Source of the DNA: Candidatus Onthocola stercoravium
GTDB taxonomy: Bacteria > Bacillota_I > Bacilli_A > RF39 > UBA660
Length of the DNA: 16,769 nt
Direction: 5' to 3'
Assembly: GCA_018711775.1 (NCBI GenBank)
Contig: DVHV01000033.1
Location: 1-16,769, forward strand
Made by a program: the position numbers and the translations under genes
Shown here: positions 6,920 through 13,839 of the stretch, in pieces
Layout: each line of letters begins with the position of its first letter
How positions within the stretch are numbered: position 1 is the first letter of the stretch
Notes under the pieces: generated by a model
The model's database searches: none
What the model saw: only the letters and a program-made list of their open reading frames with translations
What the model was told of the DNA's origin: nothing

Positions 6920-7773
6920 TGCAAGGTCGCATTACCAAACAAATTAGTAATCAATATACTGTTGATGTAAAAAACGAATTATTTGTCTGTAGTGCTAGGG
7001 GAAAGTTCAAAAATATGGGGCTTTCCCCTGTTGTTGGTGATATAGTAGAAATTGATGAAGTTAATAAAACTATCGAAAAAATATTACCTAGGAAAAATAA
7101 ACTTAATAGACCTGTTGTAGCCAATGTCGATACGGCTTTAATTGTAACAAGTGTCAAAAAGCCTGATTTATCACTTTCGCTATTAGATAAACAATTAACT
7201 ATTGTTATTTCTAATGATATTGAACCAATTGTCATCTTAACTAAATTGGATTTATTAGATAAACAAGAACTAAAAAGCATTAAAAAGATAATGAAATATT
7301 ATGAAAAATTAGGAATAAAAGTTATTCCTAATACTAAGTTAAATAAATTAAAAAGGTTATTAAAAGAAAATGTAGTAGTTTTAACAGGACAAACTGGGGC
7401 AGGTAAATCAAGTATTTTAAATAAACTTGATAAAAACTTACATTTGGAAACCAAACCGATTAGTGAAGCCTTAAATAGAGGAGTTCATACGACGCGGCAT
7501 ACCGAACTATATAAAATAAATCACATGTATATGGTTGATACTCCAGGCTTTAGTGCTCTTGATTTAACAGACATTTCAATTGATAATTTGCGTGAGGCTT
7601 TTAAGGAATTTGATAAATATACCTGTGCTTATAAAGATTGTACACACAATAATGAAAAAAAATGTGGTGTGAAAGAAGCGTTAGAAAAAGAATTAATATT
7701 ACCATCTAGATATAATAACTATATAAGATTTTTAAAGGAGATATATGAAAGTAGTAGTAAGTTATATAAATAG
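6919..7773 (+). CDS. rsgA: Ribosome small-subunit biogenesis GTPase RsgA
   Basis: RsgA is a circularly permuted GTPase that helps mature the 30S subunit and release assembly factors. An N-terminal OB-fold (about 1-65) is followed by the permuted GTPase motifs: G4 TKLD (108-111), G1 GQTGAGKS (157-164), G2 around RGVHTTRH, and G3 DTPG (207-210). The C-terminal zinc module has C236, C241, H243 and C249. The length of 284 residues is usual. GGAGG at 6905-6909 serves the ATG, whose first base is the last base of the prkC stop. In Bacilli this GTPase is a known substrate of PrkC, so its place directly behind the kinase makes sense. Its 3' end overlaps rpe by 29 bases. Confidence 0.96.
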   Translation: MQGRITKQISNQYTVDVKNELFVCSARGKFKNMGLSPVVGDIVEIDEVNKTIEKILPRKNKLNRPVVANVDTALIVTSVKKPDLSLSLLDKQLTIVISNDIEPIVILTKLDLLDKQELKSIKKIMKYYEKLGIKVIPNTKLNKLKRLLKENVVVLTGQTGAGKSSILNKLDKNLHLETKPISEALNRGVHTTRHTELYKINHMYMVDTPGFSALDLTDISIDNLREAFKEFDKYTCAYKDCTHNNEKKCGVKEALEKELILPSRYNNYIRFLKEIYESSSKLYK

Positions 7774-8371
7774 TATGTTTGATAAACGTAAGACAATCAA
7801 ATTAATTGATGAAAGTATTGCTGATGGTATCCATGTCGATTTAATGGATGGCAAGTATGTAGCAAATAAAAATTTTGAAATTACAGAACTACCTAGTTTA
7901 TTTGCAAGTATTACAAAACCTTTAGATATTCATTTAATGACTAATAATCCTTCAAAAAATTTTACTGAATTATTTAAATTAAAACCAGCTTGCATTTATA
8001 TTCATCCATCTACAGAAGAAAATCCCATTAAAGCATTAGAAGATATTACATCCATGAATATAGATGCTGGAATAGTCATCAATCCTGATGAAGATACTCT
8101 AGGTTTTGAAAAATATTTTCCTTATGTTAAAAGAGTACTTTTAATGAGTGTCTACCCTGGTAAAGGAGGTCAGGAATTTTTAGATTCAACCCCTTCCAGA
8201 CTAAAAGAATTAAATAGTTATCAAGAAAAGTATAATTTTGAAATTTATATAGATGGTGGAATAAATGCTGATACTGTCAAACTTGTAAGTGCAGCAGATG
8301 GAGTAGTGTCCGGCTCTTATGTTTGTAACAATCAAGACTTTAATAAACAAATTTCTGAATTGAAACTATAG
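7745..8371 (+). CDS. rpe: Ribulose-phosphate 3-epimerase
   Basis: Rpe interconverts ribulose-5-phosphate and xylulose-5-phosphate in the pentose phosphate pathway. The TIM-barrel metal ligands are all visible: H30 and D32 in IHVDLMDG, H63 in DIHLM and D170 in YIDGGI. The phosphate-binding loop is MSVYPGKGGQEF (134-145). The protein is divergent. The usual N-terminal PSILSADF is replaced by VSYINSMFD, and the loop reads MSVYPGKGG rather than the common MTVNPGFGG. The 208 residues are slightly short. AAAGGAG at 7734-7740 precedes the ATG by four bases inside rsgA. A related hexulose-phosphate epimerase is possible, but gene order supports Rpe. It is the last gene of the operon and its stop lies inside a terminator. 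Confidence 0.9.
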   Translation: MKVVVSYINSMFDKRKTIKLIDESIADGIHVDLMDGKYVANKNFEITELPSLFASITKPLDIHLMTNNPSKNFTELFKLKPACIYIHPSTEENPIKALEDITSMNIDAGIVINPDEDTLGFEKYFPYVKRVLLMSVYPGKGGQEFLDSTPSRLKELNSYQEKYNFEIYIDGGINADTVKLVSAADGVVSGSYVCNNQDFNKQISELKL

Positions 8372-8395
8372 ATGCTTCGACATTTATAGTTTTTA
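8363..8395 (+). terminator. Terminator of the rlmN-rpe operon, overlapping the rpe stop
   Basis: AAACTATAGATG (8363-8374) pairs with CATTTATAGTTT (8381-8392), 11 Watson-Crick pairs plus one G-U, around the loop CTTCGA, followed by TTT. The rpe stop TAG (8369-8371) lies in the left arm. Confidence 0.75.
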
Positions 8396-8681
8396 TTTGC
8401 TAAAATTAGACGAAAACTCCTTTGGACTTATAGAAAGTAAATGTGCTAAGATAAATAATCAAGGAACAAATCACATACAAATTATGAACTATGTTCTTTA
8501 TATATAACTATTATTAAATTTCAATAGAAATATAGAGAATTTTGTTATTTTATATTATACTAATTTATAGTTTAAATTTCTAGCGATGAATTATTTGTTA
8601 AAGAGGCATGATTGATGCTAAAGGTAATTATCTTATAAAAAGGAAGGATAAAACGCATTAATTATTGATAAAGGAGGTACA
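8396..8681. other. Gene-poor spacer before the KilA-N gene
   Basis: This very AT-rich stretch has no convincing gene on either strand. A forward frame is open to the TAA at about 8510 with the translation LKLDENSFGLIESK and onward, but it lacks a start and I do not recognise it. A 17-codon frame beginning at the ATG near 8609 (MIDAKGNYLIKRKDKTH) also has no good start signal. A possible weak promoter is TTGTTA at 8542-8547 with TATAGT at 8566-8571 (18-base spacer). The segment could be decayed accessory DNA where thiN is found in Bacillus, but no thiN remnant is readable. Confidence 0.5.
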
Positions 8682-9389
8682 ATGGCTGAATTAACAGTTT
8701 TAGAACAAAAGATTTCATATTTTAAAATTGATGATGAAGATTATATATCGATTACTGATATGCTAAAATCCAAAGATGGTAATTTTTTCGTATCTGATTG
8801 GTTGAGAAATAGAAACACTATCGAATTTTTGGGCATTTGGGAAGAAATACATAATCCTAATTTTAATTATGGCGAATTCGCCATAATTAAAAGCCAAGCA
8901 GGGTTAAATAGTTATAAAATTAGTGTTAAAGAATGGGTAGAAAAGACAAATGCTATTGGTATAATGTCAAAAGCAGGAAAATATGGTGGGACTTATGCTC
9001 ATAAAGATATTGCTTTTGAGTTTGGAATGTGGATTAGCCCCAAATTTAAATTGCTTTTAATTAAAGAATTTGAAAGATTAAAAGCAGAAGAGCAACAACA
9101 GCTTGGTTGGAATGCAAAAAGAGAATCATCTAAAATTAATTATCGAATACATACTGATGCTATAAAACAAAATTTAGTTCCTATGGAATTAACTAAAGAA
9201 CAAATAAATTATATATATGCAGAAGAAGCGGATGTTTTAAATATGGCATTATTTGGTATGACAGCCAAAGAATGGCGAAGTAATAATCCTAAGTTAAATG
9301 GAAATATTAGAGATTATGCTACTATAAATGAATTAATCTGTTTAGCAAATCTAGAAAATTTAAATGCCGTATTTATAATGATGGTTTAA
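8682..9389 (+). CDS. KilA-N domain protein (phage-type), C-terminus altered by a frameshift
   Basis: This is a KilA-N DNA-binding domain protein of the kind common in phages and as lone genes in gut Bacteroidota and Bacillota. The family signature is clear: YISITDML, VSDWLRNRNTIEFLGIWEEIHNPNF, AGLNSYKISVKEWVEKTNAIGI, GGTYAHKDIAFEFGMWISPKFKLLLIKEFERLK. Later come INYRIHTDAIKQNLVP, EEADVLNMALFGMTAKEWR, GNIRDYATINELICLANLENLNA. The N-terminal half is the DNA-binding domain; the C-terminal half is family-conserved and of unknown role. The reading frame stops at 9389 after VFIMMV, but the expected ending continues in the -1 frame to 9478. A strong ribosome-binding site (AAAGGAGGT, 8670-8678) supports the ATG. 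It stands alone, flanked by terminators. An antirepressor-like or regulatory role is inferred from relatives only. Confidence 0.85.
   Translation: MAELTVLEQKISYFKIDDEDYISITDMLKSKDGNFFVSDWLRNRNTIEFLGIWEEIHNPNFNYGEFAIIKSQAGLNSYKISVKEWVEKTNAIGIMSKAGKYGGTYAHKDIAFEFGMWISPKFKLLLIKEFERLKAEEQQQLGWNAKRESSKINYRIHTDAIKQNLVPMELTKEQINYIYAEEADVLNMALFGMTAKEWRSNNPKLNGNIRDYATINELICLANLENLNAVFIMMV
8861..8892. repeat. Perfect 32-bp palindrome inside the KilA-N gene
   Basis: TTTTAATTATGGCGAA (8861-8876) is followed without a spacer by its exact reverse complement to 8892. The centre is GGCGAATTCGCC, with an EcoRI site. It encodes NFNYGEFAIIK. The core codons GGC, TTC and GCC are the C-ending forms, which are uncommon in this AT-rich window. 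It could be a binding site for a dimeric protein or an RNA hairpin in the message. Function is unknown. Confidence 0.9.
9356..9362 (+). other. Possible -1 slippery heptamer before the KilA-N frameshift
   Basis: A AAT TTA is in the correct phase (X XXY YYZ) relative to the KilA-N frame and lies 24 bases before the zero-frame stop. Slipping back here would open the -1 frame to 9478. I see no downstream hairpin or upstream stimulator, and this heptamer is likely by chance in AT-rich DNA. A plain one-base deletion near 9376-9378 explains the family alignment better. Confidence 0.25.
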
Positions 9390-9478
9390 AACAATCGGAG
9401 AGATTAGAAAGATTAAATAAAATAGCTATTTCTCAAATAAAAATTCTAAATGATTCGGATATTAAATATCTTAAATAA
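9369..9478 (+). pseudogene. Detached C-terminal tail of the KilA-N protein (-1 frame)
   Basis: Adding one base around 9376-9378 restores a reading frame with NDGLKQSERLERLNKIA and then SQIKILNDSDIKYLK, ending at TAA 9476-9478. The QSERL-x-RLN segment is the normal end of this KilA-N family, and the repaired protein would have about 265 residues, the usual length. The gene therefore carries a one-base deletion, or the assembly or read has an error. Preservation of the tail without stops means the change is recent or artefactual. Confidence 0.75.
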
Positions 9479-9557
9479 TAAAAGAGGAAAAAGAAATATA
9501 ATTAAAAATCTAAAACAAATGTTAGTTAAGTTAAAGGTAAACAAATATCTTGTTTGT

Positions 9558-9582
9558 AATAGTTAGAAATAACTATTTTTTT
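9558..9582 (+). terminator. Strong terminator after the KilA-N island
   Basis: AATAGTTA (9558-9565) and TAACTATT (9570-9577) form a perfect 8-bp stem with a GAAA tetraloop. Five Ts follow directly. It ends the KilA-N transcript 12 bases before the next -10 region. Confidence 0.8.
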
Positions 9583-9593
9583 CTGGCTTTTAA

Positions 9594-9602
9594 TGTTATA
9601 AT
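9594..9602 (+). promoter_or_regulatory. Extended -10 promoter for the yqeG-rpmF operon
   Basis: TGTTATAAT is a perfect extended -10, with the hexamer at 9597-9602. The region 15-20 bases upstream is the T-run of the preceding terminator, and no clear -35 is seen. Transcription would begin near 9609, shortly before the ribosome-binding site AGGAAGGAG at 9613-9621. Confidence 0.6.
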
Positions 9603-9628
9603 AATTTTGACTAGGAAGGAGTAGTATC

Positions 9629-10147
9629 ATGGATATATTTATACCAGATGTATATCAAAAAAGTATTTATACAATAAATTATAAGAAATTAAAAAAGAAT
9701 GGAATAAAATGTTTACTCTTTGATTTAGATAATACTATTGCTCCTTATAAAGTTACTGAACCAGATGTTAAAGTTAAAGAACTTTTTGCAAGATTAGAAG
9801 AAGATTTTAAAGTAATCATAATAAGCAATAGTCCTAAAAATAGAATAAGACCATTTAAAGAAAAATTAAATGTCGATTGTGCTTACAGTAGTAGAAAACC
9901 ATTTAAAACTAAATACAAGAAAATTTTAGAAATATATAATTTTAAAATAGATGAAGTTGCTTGTATAGGAGATCAAATACTTACAGATATTCTTGGAGCT
10001 AATCGCATGGGGTTTACAAGTATACTCGTTAATAGAGTAGCAAAATATGAAACAATATTTACAAGATTTAATAGATTTTTTGAAGGGTTTATTTTGAAGA
10101 ATTTGGCGAAGAAGAACATTTTGGTTAGTGGAGAATATTACGATTAG
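9629..10147 (+). CDS. yqeG: YqeG-family HAD phosphatase (HAD-IIIA)
   Basis: This is a small cytoplasmic HAD-superfamily phosphatase of unknown physiological substrate. Motif I is FDLDNT, with catalytic D32 and D34. Motif II is the Ser in ISNSPK (S66). Motif III is a Lys in the SRKPFKTKYKK stretch (about 88-98). Motif IV is GDQILTD (114-120). The length of 172 residues matches YqeG. AGGAAGGAG lies seven bases before the ATG. The next gene is yqeH, as in Bacillus, where yqeG-yqeH begin a conserved cluster linked to ribosome assembly. The reading frame has no defects. Confidence 0.93.
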   Translation: MDIFIPDVYQKSIYTINYKKLKKNGIKCLLFDLDNTIAPYKVTEPDVKVKELFARLEEDFKVIIISNSPKNRIRPFKEKLNVDCAYSSRKPFKTKYKKILEIYNFKIDEVACIGDQILTDILGANRMGFTSILVNRVAKYETIFTRFNRFFEGFILKNLAKKNILVSGEYYD

Positions 10148-10165
10148 TTAGAAAGGAGAGTGGCT

Positions 10166-11092
10166 ATGAAGAAATGCTTAGGATGTGGTGTAGTTTTACA
10201 AAATACTGATAAAGATGCTTTAGGCTATACTCCAAAGTTGGAAAATGATTTATGTATTCGTTGTTATAAACTTAAACATTATGGCAATTTAATAAATTCG
10301 GGAAAGCATCAAGATAATGCTAAGCTTTTAAAAGAAATTGATAAGAAAAATGGTCATGTATTGTTTTTAATTGATTTTTTAAATATTTATAATGATGTAA
10401 TGGAAACATATAAGAAAATTAAATGTTCTAAGACTTTAGTGGTTACTAAGAGTGATTTAATACCTAAAAATATAAAGAAAGAAAAGCTTGTAAAAAATAT
10501 TAAAGATATATATGATATCAAGGAAGATGTTTTGTTAGTTAGTTCAAAAACTAAAGAAAACTTGAATGCGATTGAGAAAATATGTTTAAATAATTCAACC
10601 GTTGTTTTTGCAGGATTTACTAATGCAGGAAAGAGTAGTATTATTAATGCTTTAGTTGGTAGTGATATAACTGTTAGTAGAAATATTAACACTACTCAAG
10701 AATTTATTAAATTGAAAGTTGATGGAATTGATATATATGATGCGCCAGGTTTTATAAATTCTAAAGTTTATGATAATGTAGCAAAGTCTAAAATAAAGCC
10801 TAAGACTTATCAATTGGCAAATAAATATTATTTGAATATATTGGATATTAATATTGCTAGTGTAGTTGATATTAATTTAACTCTTTATTTTGATAACTTT
10901 ATAACGGTTAGTAAGAGAAGAATTAAGGATAACTTGGAATATAATTTGGAAATCCCTGCTAATAATGATTTGGTTATTAAAGGATTAGGCTTTATTAAGT
11001 TTAGTGGAAGTACTAAAGTTAGTGTTAATATTGATAGAGATTATTTAGATATTAGACCGACAATTATCGGAGGTAATTATGAGCAAGATTAG
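10166..11092 (+). CDS. yqeH: Ribosome biogenesis GTPase YqeH
   Basis: YqeH is a circularly permuted GTPase needed for 30S assembly. The N-terminal zinc finger is C4-x2-C7 and C30-x2-C33. The permuted GTPase follows: G4 TKSD (94-97), G5 near VSSKTKEN, G1 GFTNAGKS (150-157), G2 around NINTTQEF, and G3 DAPG (192-195). The C-terminal domain ends near SGSTKVSVNIDRDYLDIRP. At 308 residues it is shorter than the Bacillus protein (about 366), mainly in the region after G3 and in the C-terminal domain. ATG 10166 fits GAAAGGAG at 10151-10158 (seven-base gap). The in-frame GTG at 10160 would leave only one base and is rejected. The 3' end overlaps mutL by 14 bases. Bacillus has aroE next, so mutL here is a different arrangement. 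Confidence 0.93.
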   Translation: MKKCLGCGVVLQNTDKDALGYTPKLENDLCIRCYKLKHYGNLINSGKHQDNAKLLKEIDKKNGHVLFLIDFLNIYNDVMETYKKIKCSKTLVVTKSDLIPKNIKKEKLVKNIKDIYDIKEDVLLVSSKTKENLNAIEKICLNNSTVVFAGFTNAGKSSIINALVGSDITVSRNINTTQEFIKLKVDGIDIYDAPGFINSKVYDNVAKSKIKPKTYQLANKYYLNILDINIASVVDINLTLYFDNFITVSKRRIKDNLEYNLEIPANNDLVIKGLGFIKFSGSTKVSVNIDRDYLDIRPTIIGGNYEQD

Positions 11093-12815
11093 AGTAATGA
11101 GTGAAAACTTGGCTAACAAAATTGCTGCTGGTGAGGTTGTTGAAAAATGTGCATCGGTTGTTAAGGAACTAGTCGAAAATTCAATTGATGCCGGAGCCAC
11201 AAATATAAAGGTTAATTTAATTGATGGGGGTTTAACTAGTATAAATATCATCGATAATGGTAGTGGTATGGATAAAGAAGATGCGGTTTTATCTTTCTCA
11301 AGACATGCTACTAGTAAAATTTATAAAGATGATGATTTATATTTTATTGAAACTCTAGGATTTCGTGGTGAAGCACTAGCCAGTATTGCTAGTGTTGCTG
11401 AAGTAAATTTAGAAACTTGTAGTAAAGAAATAGGAACTCATGTCCATATCAAAGGGGGAAATATGGATATTGTTGAACCAACTTCAGCTCGTCCCGGAAC
11501 AAGTATAACAATAACTAATCTTTTTTATAATACACCAGCCCGACTTAAGTATTTAAAGAGTGAAGCAACAGAGCTAAATAATTGTGTTCAGTTTATTGAA
11601 AAATTATCATTGTCAAGACCAGATATAGCTTTCACATTAACTAATAATGACCGAGTAGTTGTAAAAACAAGTGGTAGTAATAATTTACTTAAAACCATCC
11701 ACGAAATATATGGCTTGAATGTATCAAGTAATATGTTAGAAATAAAAGCCAGTAGTGATGATTTTGAAATTACAGGATTTGTAGGTAAACCTAGCATTCT
11801 TAAGAAGAATCGTAATCATTTTAATACTATCGTTAATGGTAGGGTTGTGCGAAATAATGATATTAATAGGGCTATAAATGATGCTTATAATACTTATAAA
11901 CATGAAGGCTTTTATCCCATAGTTGTAATAAATATTGAAACTGACCCAACATTAGTTGATGTCAATATTCATCCAACTAAACAAGATATAAAGATGAGTA
12001 AAATTGAAGAGTTAACAGAGATTCTGTATAAAACAATTAAAGAAGCATTATATAATAATTTGCTTATCCCTAATGCAATTGTAGATGAATCTTTAAATAA
12101 AGTAGATATTCCATTTATTCCGCTATCTGTTTATGATAAAGATAATAAAGTTACAGAAGTAGTGCAAACATCGTTTGATTTAGGTACAACTAAAAGTGAA
12201 GAGGAAACTGTAATTAAAAATGAAACATTTAAAAGACTTAAGTTATATCCGGTGGGTCAAGTACATGGGACTTATATAATTGCGGAGAATGAAGATGGAA
12301 TGTTCATACTTGATCAACATGCGGCACACGAGAGAGTTAATTACGAAATGATTAAAAAGAAATTTGCTGAAGAAACACCAAGTTATACAGATATGTTAGT
12401 ACCTTTACAAATTGAGTTAACTACTAGTGACTATGAAGCGTTCATGGAAAATAAAGGGGTATTAGAGGACTTAGGTTTTAAGATTGAAGAGTTTGGTATC
12501 AATACTATCGTATTTAAGGCTCATCCTACTTGGCTTACCAAGAATTTTGAAGGAGATAACCTTAGAACAATAGTTGATTTAGTTATAACCAATCATAAGA
12601 ACTTTAATAAAGATCGTTTCTTAGATAGTCTGGCTAAGATGGTTTCTTGTAAGATGAGTGTTAAAGCTAATGAACACTTAAGTCTAAGTGAAATGGAAGG
12701 ATTACTTAATGACTTAGTTAAATGTGATAATCCATATAACTGTTGTCATGGTAGACCTTCAATAATGAAATTTACTAATTATGAATTGGAAAAAATGTTT
12801 AAAAGGGTGATATAG
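11079..12815 (+). CDS. mutL: DNA mismatch repair endonuclease MutL
   Basis: MutL couples mismatch recognition by MutS to strand incision. The GHKL ATPase domain has E33 and N34 in LVENSIDAGA, DNGSGM (59-64), GFRGEAL (94-100) and the FYNTPAR segment (149-155). A low-conservation linker spans about 330-385. The C-terminal domain contains DQHAAHERVNYE (412-423), the complete DQHA-x2-E-x4-E endonuclease motif. It also has SCKMSVKA (C524) and CCHGRP (555-560), so it should be a nicking MutL without need of MutH. The usual CPHGRP reads CCHGRP here, with the zinc-ligand Cys and His kept. GGAGGT just before the ATG, inside yqeH, is the ribosome-binding site. MutS is not in the window. The 578-residue length is slightly short of the usual 600-650, mostly in the linker. 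Confidence 0.97.
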   Translation: MSKIRVMSENLANKIAAGEVVEKCASVVKELVENSIDAGATNIKVNLIDGGLTSINIIDNGSGMDKEDAVLSFSRHATSKIYKDDDLYFIETLGFRGEALASIASVAEVNLETCSKEIGTHVHIKGGNMDIVEPTSARPGTSITITNLFYNTPARLKYLKSEATELNNCVQFIEKLSLSRPDIAFTLTNNDRVVVKTSGSNNLLKTIHEIYGLNVSSNMLEIKASSDDFEITGFVGKPSILKKNRNHFNTIVNGRVVRNNDINRAINDAYNTYKHEGFYPIVVINIETDPTLVDVNIHPTKQDIKMSKIEELTEILYKTIKEALYNNLLIPNAIVDESLNKVDIPFIPLSVYDKDNKVTEVVQTSFDLGTTKSEEETVIKNETFKRLKLYPVGQVHGTYIIAENEDGMFILDQHAAHERVNYEMIKKKFAEETPSYTDMLVPLQIELTTSDYEAFMENKGVLEDLGFKIEEFGINTIVFKAHPTWLTKNFEGDNLRTIVDLVITNHKNFNKDRFLDSLAKMVSCKMSVKANEHLSLSEMEGLLNDLVKCDNPYNCCHGRPSIMKFTNYELEKMFKRVI

Positions 12816-12816
12816 T

Positions 12817-13839
12817 ATGTTACCAGGAAAAAGAAAAAGTTTAATAATATGGATTGTTTCAATTATTGGTATTATATTAGTAATTTTTGCTATGTATAAT
12901 TTTTCTAAATTTATGAGAAATAGAGGACCTCAGGAATCAGAGATAATTGATGATGCTTATGTTGAAGATTATTTATATTACGGATTTGCTATAGATGAAG
13001 ATGGTAATTATCAATTAATGGGATTAAATAATAATTTTGAAGAAGAAAAGTTAGGTTTAAGGTCATTTTATGCAATGAGTAATATGTATTATTATGATGA
13101 CCATATAATTTTATATACTGATGCTATTAACCAAATAAATTATAATAAAGAAGAAAATAAGTATTTCTTTTATGAAATAGATTCTTTTTATAATAATGCA
13201 ACAGATGTTATAGTGACAGATTTATATTATGTATTTTATACTAGTGCGACTTTAGAATATTGTAGTATTGATAATTGTAATAGAATTCAAATTGTTGATG
13301 ATTTAGTTGATGATATAATATTGTTAAATGAAAATGCAGTATTTTATCAAAGATCAGATGGTGTTTATATGTATGATTTCAATACGCAAAAAAGTAAAAT
13401 TGTAATGTTGCCTTCACCAAATGGAGGATTACAACTTTTGGCGACAGATGGAGAATATGTGATTTTACTTAATGGAGGAGAAGTATATTCTTATCAAATT
13501 TCTAATGATTCAGTGACAAATATTAGTAGTGTTATACTAGGTGATGCTGAAGAGTTTAGTGTAGTAAATGTTCAAAATGGATATTTGATTTATCAAGTAA
13601 TTGATGAAGATGGACATTATAATTTAAAAAAATATTCTTTAAAAATAAATAATATTTTAAATAATACTTTTGATATAGGTAATGAATCATTAACTTCTAG
13701 TATGGTAATAGATGATAGGTATTTATATGCGGAATTAGTTGATGATACTGAATTAAGATATGTAATAATAGATATGGAAAATGATAAAGTAGTTAAAGAT
13801 TTAGAAAATTCTTATGTAGTATTGATTGGAGTGAAATAA
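12817..13839 (+). CDS. Membrane-anchored protein of unknown function, possibly a beta-propeller
   Basis: I do not recognise this 340-residue protein. A basic N-terminus (LPGKRKS) precedes one membrane segment at about residues 9-27, and the rest should be extracytoplasmic. The body is acidic and rich in Tyr, Asp and Ile. It has repeated short beta-like units, such as MYYYDDHIILYTD, YYVFYTS, NAVFYQRSDGVYMYDF and EYVILLNGGEVYSYQI. This pattern suggests a propeller of the TolB/DUF5050 type, but I see no firm repeat count. No catalytic motif or lipobox is visible. AAAAGGGTGA at 12801-12810 is the ribosome-binding site, overlapping the end of mutL. Its stop shares a base with the yceD ATG. Its place between mutL and yceD may only reflect cotranscription. 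Confidence 0.75.
   Translation: MLPGKRKSLIIWIVSIIGIILVIFAMYNFSKFMRNRGPQESEIIDDAYVEDYLYYGFAIDEDGNYQLMGLNNNFEEEKLGLRSFYAMSNMYYYDDHIILYTDAINQINYNKEENKYFFYEIDSFYNNATDVIVTDLYYVFYTSATLEYCSIDNCNRIQIVDDLVDDIILLNENAVFYQRSDGVYMYDFNTQKSKIVMLPSPNGGLQLLATDGEYVILLNGGEVYSYQISNDSVTNISSVILGDAEEFSVVNVQNGYLIYQVIDEDGHYNLKKYSLKINNILNNTFDIGNESLTSSMVIDDRYLYAELVDDTELRYVIIDMENDKVVKDLENSYVVLIGVK

Noticed and set aside
904..8477. ACAAATCACATA occurs at 904-915 and 8466-8477
   Set aside because: A 12-base AT-rich match between two intergenic regions is expected by chance at this composition, and there is no longer shared flank to mark a second IS end.
8609..8662. Short frame MIDAKGNYLIKRKDKTH as a leader peptide for the KilA-N gene
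   Set aside because: It has no properly spaced ribosome-binding site, and 17 codons are easily open by chance.
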